Source: Scylla paramamosain (Eukaryota > Arthropoda > Malacostraca > Decapoda > Portunidae). Taken from it: a stretch of 64,000 bases of DNA. The position numbers were made by a program, and so were the translations under genes. Below the pieces are notes generated by a model, which saw only the letters and a list, made by a program, of their open reading frames with translations, was not told the DNA's origin and made no database searches. The stretch spans positions 260,001-324,000 of the forward strand of contig NW_026973673.1 in the NCBI RefSeq assembly GCF_035594125.1. Direction: 5' to 3'. Shown here piece after piece: positions 59,524-64,000 of this stretch. Position 1 is the stretch's first letter; each line of letters opens with the position of its first letter.

Positions 59524-60891
59524 ATGACTCATTACGGTCCGGATGTGCAGGGTGGAGCGACCTCCACCCCCCTGAGCAATTATCTGACTGCCGTGAGTGA
59601 GAACTTTCCGCGGGTGAATCGCTTGCATACCATCGAATCGTCAGTCGCTGCGAGGGGAAAGTTGGACGTATTACCCGTTAATTTAGACGCAAATGCTAAT
59701 AATCATGCGGGGATCAACGATCCTTACATTGAATTTAGACTGCCTGGTATTCCAGGGCAATTTTTGGATCTATCAACGCTGTCTCTAGAATTGCGAGTTA
59801 GCGCGACGAAGGCAGACGGCGCGCCACTAGACGATGACGATCACGTCGTTTTTAGTAATGGTTTGAATAATACGATGTTTAAGTCATGCGCTTGTTATTT
59901 TAACGAACAGCTTGTGGAGTCATCCTCTTTGTTCAACTATCACGCCTTCATTAAAATGATTACAACAATCCCTCAGGATAAAATTGACTCTATCGGTCGC
60001 GTCGCCTTCTACCACCGCGATTATGATGGATCAAAAGGCATAATCAATAAATTTGATGAAGACTATTTCACGGGAGGGAATAAAGACGAGAAACAAATGA
60101 TGAAAGATTGTAAAACGCACGGCATTTCGATGACTGCGCCTTTGTTTTCGGATATATCAAGTCTGGACGCTTATCTGCTTGACTCTGTTGATGTGAGAAT
60201 TCGATTAGAATTGGCTAACAAAACATGGATTCTTAATTCACACCAAGATGCCAGCAGTTTCAAATTTAAGCTCGAGATGGCTAAGTTATGGGTTGACCGC
60301 GTCACGCCACATCCGCCCGCCTTAGAATCGTTAAATAACTCCTTGACTCGAAATCCAATGCAATACACTTTTAATAGAACGCTCAATAAAACGTATGTGT
60401 TAGCCGCCAATCAAACGTCTTTGATTGCCGAATTACCTTTCGCGCAAATCATACCTCAAAATTTGACCATGGCAATAGTTGATATGGACAGCTTACAAGG
60501 CGTAATTGATAAGAATGGTTTATATTTTCAACACGCCGATCTGTCACATGTACATATCACCGTGAACGGGGCGACCATTTATAACGTTCGCAGCTCTTTC
60601 CCGCATCACGCGTCAAAATTGTTTTACACGACCCTTGAGTCACTAGGATTGGACACGCGTAATTCCCTAACATTTGATGCATTTAATAAAGGTCGGACAG
60701 TATGTTTCTTTAACTTTGTGACGGAGGACGTGCACAATGCCATCCCTCTGGATAAATCAGGAAATCTAAGAATTAATCTGTCGTTTGCCAAGGGACGTAA
60801 TCACAACCGCGTCATAATGTTTTTCGCCGACACTACTGGCGTCATAGAAATTGATCATTATCGTCACGTTCGCTGCATTGTCCGCGCATAA
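59524..60891 (+). CDS. Major capsid protein, double jelly-roll (455 aa)
   Basis: Forms the capsid hexons. Recognisable landmarks: YIEFRLPG strand near residue 70, FSNGLNNTMFKSCACYFNEQLV (about 109-130), where Polinton MCPs have an N-x-L-x-x-x-F-x-x-x-x-x-x-N block; YHAFIKMI; LLDSVDVRIRLELA near 217-230; IPQNLTMAIVDMDSLQG near 308-325; and YNVRSSFPHHASKLFYTTLESLGL near 348-372. Two successive beta-rich halves are consistent with a double jelly-roll. At 455 residues it is at the short end for the family. The protease begins 6 nt after the stop. Confidence 0.85.
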   Translation: MTHYGPDVQGGATSTPLSNYLTAVSENFPRVNRLHTIESSVAARGKLDVLPVNLDANANNHAGINDPYIEFRLPGIPGQFLDLSTLSLELRVSATKADGAPLDDDDHVVFSNGLNNTMFKSCACYFNEQLVESSSLFNYHAFIKMITTIPQDKIDSIGRVAFYHRDYDGSKGIINKFDEDYFTGGNKDEKQMMKDCKTHGISMTAPLFSDISSLDAYLLDSVDVRIRLELANKTWILNSHQDASSFKFKLEMAKLWVDRVTPHPPALESLNNSLTRNPMQYTFNRTLNKTYVLAANQTSLIAELPFAQIIPQNLTMAIVDMDSLQGVIDKNGLYFQHADLSHVHITVNGATIYNVRSSFPHHASKLFYTTLESLGLDTRNSLTFDAFNKGRTVCFFNFVTEDVHNAIPLDKSGNLRINLSFAKGRNHNRVIMFFADTTGVIEIDHYRHVRCIVRA

Positions 60892-60897
60892 GCCGTC

Positions 60898-61470
60898 ATG
60901 AATGCACGTGAAATACAGGCCGGTCTAGCAGGCATCTTGGGCGATCGAGTTTATTTTTTAGGCTGTCACGATCATCGCCATGTGACAGATCTGATAAATC
61001 TTGCCAGAAAACAGGTGAAGCCATGCGTTTTCATTCTAAATACATTGAGTGACTCAAAGACCATGGGCCACTGGATTACTGTTTATCTTAATTTTCAAAG
61101 TCAGACCATAGGCTATTACGATAGCTATAACTTGCATCCCAAATACAATTCCGCTGTCTTACATCATTTTATGCAAACTTGTCCACATATGAAAATTAGC
61201 ACATTAAATTATCGACTTCAGGGGTTGAATTCCCTCGTGTGTGGCATTTATTGCATGTTCTTTTGCCTTCTACTGAGTTGGCATACATTAAAACGTGCAA
61301 TGTGCATTATTCACGCCACCTTCAAAAAGCATCAATATCTATATAATGACAAAAAAATTACTCGTATGGCATACGTAATATTTCGTAATATGCCGCATTG
61401 CATGCCTACGTTTTGCCCAGCCGGCAGCCGGGCGAGATGTCGTAACATCTGTAAAGCGGTAATAAGGTAG
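60898..61470 (+). CDS. Adenain-like maturation cysteine protease (190 aa)
   Basis: Would process virion precursor proteins. Catalytic residues by position: H58 in GHWITVYL, D75 in YYDSY, Q108 and C115 in LQGLNSLVCGIYCMFF. His-Asp/Glu-Gln-Cys in this order and spacing is diagnostic of the adenovirus protease fold. Length (190 aa) is close to adenain (about 204). The C-terminal extension is Cys- and Arg-rich. Its position right after the MCP, with 6 nt between them, suggests a shared late transcript. Confidence 0.87.
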   Translation: MNAREIQAGLAGILGDRVYFLGCHDHRHVTDLINLARKQVKPCVFILNTLSDSKTMGHWITVYLNFQSQTIGYYDSYNLHPKYNSAVLHHFMQTCPHMKISTLNYRLQGLNSLVCGIYCMFFCLLLSWHTLKRAMCIIHATFKKHQYLYNDKKITRMAYVIFRNMPHCMPTFCPAGSRARCRNICKAVIR

Positions 61471-61586
61471 ATTGGGGGTGGGGTGGGGGTGGGAAAGGGG
61501 GTCAATATGGGGTAATTGCTGACGGATAAGCGTCACTTCGCCATCACCTCTCAACCCAGTCGGACGTCGAAGCCTCATCTCCAAGA
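61471..61586 (+). promoter_or_regulatory. Possible promoter segment for the last gene
   Basis: A G-rich run (61473-61500) followed by unique sequence before the ATG at 61587. No TATA box was seen. Confidence 0.2.
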
Positions 61587-62302
61587 ATGGAGCAAGCTAA
61601 CAAACGTTTCATCTTGAGAACTGCGGGTGAGTACGCCATTACCTTGCACGGCATCTGACATCTTCACCATTGTAAATTACATTAACGTTCTTTGCCAATG
61701 AATAAGAAGAGGGAGAGTGGGAGGGGAAATAAAAACTTTTCCATTGTCCTCATCGTTTTTTTTTTTTTTTTTTTTTTTTTTTCATGTCTGTTACAGAACG
61801 CATCTCTTTCCGCTTTGATATCTATCTGAGCGATGCTGGGGGTAAGCGAAGCCGTGCTGACCATGAGGATGTCAATGTGGAGAAAATGTCAGAACCTGCA
61901 AAGAAGAAATTGATCTTCAGTGATGACGACATGTCGCCACTGCCGGCCAGCCCACCTCCTGACGCTCCATCAGGACAGGAGTCGCAACAGCAGCAGCCGG
62001 CATCGCAGTCGATTCCGCCACCTCAGGAGTCGCTGATGCCACCTCCGACCGAAGCACAGCCGCAACGGTCAGATGAGTCGACAGTAGGCGGCAAAGAGGG
62101 TCAGGAGGCGAAGAAGAAGTCGCAGGAAAACAGAAAAAAAAAGAATATTCCCCCTAACACGCCAGAGGACGACAGCACACCAAAACTCCCCGTTGCTCCA
62201 GCCGCCCCTCGTAAGAAGCTGGTTCCTAGAGTTATTAAAACTACGCCCGTCATTGACAGCGATAACGATGATCTCTTCGCCTTCAATTCGCAAATGTTTT
62301 GA
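61587..62302 (+). CDS. Spliced Pro/Ser-rich basic nuclear-type protein (181 aa)
   Basis: Unknown function. Two exons are predicted: 61587-61626 (MEQANKRFILRTA, donor GTGAGT at 61627) and 61797-62302, after a long T tract and a TTACAG acceptor. The joined frame has no stop and 182 codons including the stop. Exon 2 alone could also be read from the ATG at 61784, which lies inside the predicted intron. After a short ordered N-terminus the protein is disordered: Ser/Asp patches, a Gln/Pro-rich stretch, KKKSQENRKKK (nuclear-signal-like) and a C-terminal DSDNDDLFAF motif. AATAAA at 62351 follows. It may be an analogue of adenoviral or parvoviral nuclear regulators, but nothing specific is recognised. 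Confidence 0.55.
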
Positions 62303-62350
62303 ATGAAAGAGATGTATTTGTCCTAATAAGCAATGAGCTGTATTTGTCCT

Positions 62351-62356
62351 AATAAA
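62351..62356 (+). terminator. AATAAA polyadenylation signal
   Basis: AATAAAAATAAA about 50 nt after the stop of the last gene, just before the right inverted repeat. Confidence 0.6.
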
Positions 62357-62391
62357 AATAAAATGTTCCATCGACTCTGCATAACCTTTCT

Positions 62392-62739
62392 AATAATAAT
62401 AATAATAATAATAATATTAATAATAATAATAATAATAATAAGGTGACCATCCGGCATAAGTATTACGTCAGCCCACGCCGCTGGCGGTCGGTGAAAGTGG
62501 AAGAGGCCGCCACTCCGCCCTGGCCGTCACAGACGCTTCCTCCAGGTAAAAACGATGGACAGGTAACGGAACCTCGTGAGGCTGTCGCGACGACCTTGAC
62601 CATAGGGGATGTATTGAGATGTCGGAGGGAACGCGTGATGGCAAGTCTCGCCACCCAGACTGTCCAGGATCCGCGCGGGCAACTAGCGCGTGACGTCCAC
62701 GTGGCGGCCGATTCTAAGCCCTCAACTTCCCGTTCCCGC

Positions 62740-62773
<34 letters not shown>

Positions 62774-63992
62774 CTGCATGACTCCTGGCGGCGTAAGGCC
62801 GCATGGGACCTGGCGGTCATCGCCTGCCACTTTCCTGACACGTGCGGTCCCCCCCCCCCACCCCATTCCCTTCCACCCGACCTTGACCATCCAGCGGTGG
62901 CAACCTTGGAATGTACTGAGGCGTCGGAGGGAACACGCAATGGTAACACTCAGTCATCCCACCCTCCCGGATTCTTGTGAATGAAAGGGAAATGGCGACT
63001 TTCATGGCGGCGCCGTCAGAGTCCCCATAATCACGCGTGTGTGTGGCGACTTCCACGTCTGGCCGCCAGTCCACACCCCCCCCCCCCTTTCGCTCAATTA
63101 TTTTCCACCCACCATCATTGATTCATTTAGTCATTCCATCGTCGCCGAAGGATAAGGACGCACGCCTCCCCCCACCTCTCCGTCAGTGTCGCCGTCACCG
63201 TCCCGCTCCCCACCCCCCTTCCCCCTCCCCCCCCCTTGGTGTTTGCCGTCGTGAATCACCCCCCTCTTCCCAAGCATGGGTCTATGGAAAATTGCTATCA
63301 GGATCACCATCGCAATATGGCTTGCCGTCAGAGTCGCCCCTGGGTGGGTGGGTTGGGGGTGGGGGGGACGTGAAAGGGCGACCTACACGGCATTGCCGTC
63401 ACAGTCCCCTAGCCACGCGTGTGTGTGGCGACTTCCACGTCTGGCCGCCAGTCCACACCCTCCCCCCCCCCCCTCCTTTCACTCAATTATTTTCCACCCA
63501 CCATCATTGATTCATTTAGTCATTCCATCGTCGTCGAAGGATAAGGACGCACGCCCCCCCACCTCTCCGTCAGTGTCGCCGTCACCGTCCCTCCCCCCTC
63601 CCTCGCCACCCTCCCCTTTCCCAAGCCTGGGTCTCCATCCTGAAATGGACTGCCACTGAAGTCTACGGAAAATTGCTGTCAGGTTTCCCCATTGCAACTT
63701 GATAAGGTCCACACTCGCAATATGGCATGCCATCAGAGTCGCTCCAGGGGGTGGGATGGGATCCCCATCCCCCCCCTCCCCCTCCCCCCTCCCCTCTCCC
63801 ATCCTCCATCGTCCCCGAAGGATAAGGACGCACGCCTCCCCACCTCTCCGTCAGTGTCGCCGTCACCGTCCCGCTCCCCCCCCCTCCCCCTTGGTGTTTG
63901 CCGTCGTGAATCACCCCCCTTTCCCAAGCCTGGGTCTATGGAAAATTGCTACCAGAGTCGCCCTTCGCAATATGGCATGCCGTCAGAGTCGC
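62392..63992. repeat. Right terminal inverted repeat, expanded
   Basis: Reverse complement of the left repeat, beginning inside with an AAT microsatellite (62393-62441) that mirrors the ATT tract on the left. It is longer (1.6 against 1.0 kb) because subunits are duplicated. The CACGTCTGGCCGCCAGTCCA plus AATTATTTTCCACCCACCAT unit occurs at about 63050-63110 and 63435-63505. The AATATGGC(A/T)TGCC(G/A)TCAGAGTCGC terminal motif occurs at about 63316, 63718 and 63968. A poly-A run lies at 62742-62771. Confidence 0.92.
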
Positions 63993-64000
63993 GAAGAGTA

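Larger units (their letters stand above)
47946..63992 (+). mobile_element. Maverick/Polinton (adintovirus-like) element
   Basis: A 16-kb element with inverted terminal regions and the diagnostic gene set: protein-primed PolB, rve-type integrase, A32-like packaging ATPase, adenain-like protease, double-jelly-roll MCP and penton-like protein. All eleven predicted genes are on the plus strand. Coding frames are free of stops and frameshifts, in contrast to the decayed NUMT beside it, so the insertion is probably recent. The outer TIR sequence occurs at 48059 (inverted) and ends at 63992. An extra inverted copy extends the left side to 47946. A target duplication could not be seen: the left flank is trnT and only 8 bp lie to the right. 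Confidence 0.95.

Overview
The window looks like nuclear DNA of a true crab (Brachyura). The evidence is dense dinucleotide and trinucleotide microsatellites, several non-LTR retrotransposon 3' ends, and a large nuclear copy of mitochondrial DNA (NUMT) in which the tRNA-His gene lies between tRNA-Glu and tRNA-Phe. As far as I know that order is typical of brachyuran mitochondria. Family identities were made by eye from motifs; no database was searched.

Layout. Positions 1-34600 are mostly intronic or intergenic sequence: microsatellites, a short dispersed repeat family, a decayed hAT-type transposase, several truncated non-LTR elements, a solo-LTR-like insertion, and a 5S rRNA-like plus tRNA-Leu-like pair. 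Two minus-strand exons (16390-16564 and about 7491-7670) match the SLC35F3/F4 solute-carrier family and are the only convincing host protein-coding sequence. Positions 34606-36064 hold the endonuclease half of a non-LTR element, cut off at the NUMT. The NUMT (about 36065-47945) runs from AT-rich control-region-like DNA and trnI through nad2, cox1, cox2, atp8, atp6, cox3, nad3, a tRNA cluster, nad5, nad4 and nad4L to a truncated trnT. It has stops, frameshifts, microsatellites inside genes, a 1.2 kb non-LTR insertion in cox1, and a foldback insertion.

Positions 47946-63992 are a Maverick/Polinton (adintovirus-like) element whose genes show no frameshift or internal stop. Eleven genes lie on the plus strand between inverted terminal regions: a penton-like protein, a multi-exon protein-primed DNA polymerase B, a packaging ATPase, a DD35E integrase with a chromodomain, two small conserved proteins, a possible macro-domain protein, a pVI-like basic protein, a double-jelly-roll major capsid protein, an adenain-like protease, and a spliced Pro/Ser-rich basic protein. 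Polymerase and integrase serve replication and integration; ATPase, protease and capsid proteins form a virion module. The element could therefore be a virus as well as a transposon.

The most unusual points are the predicted four-exon polymerase gene with an N-terminal Cys-rich domain, the loss of the first exonuclease Asp in that polymerase, the ATGA start/stop overlaps between genes, the palindromic left terminus, and the position of the element directly against a crab NUMT.
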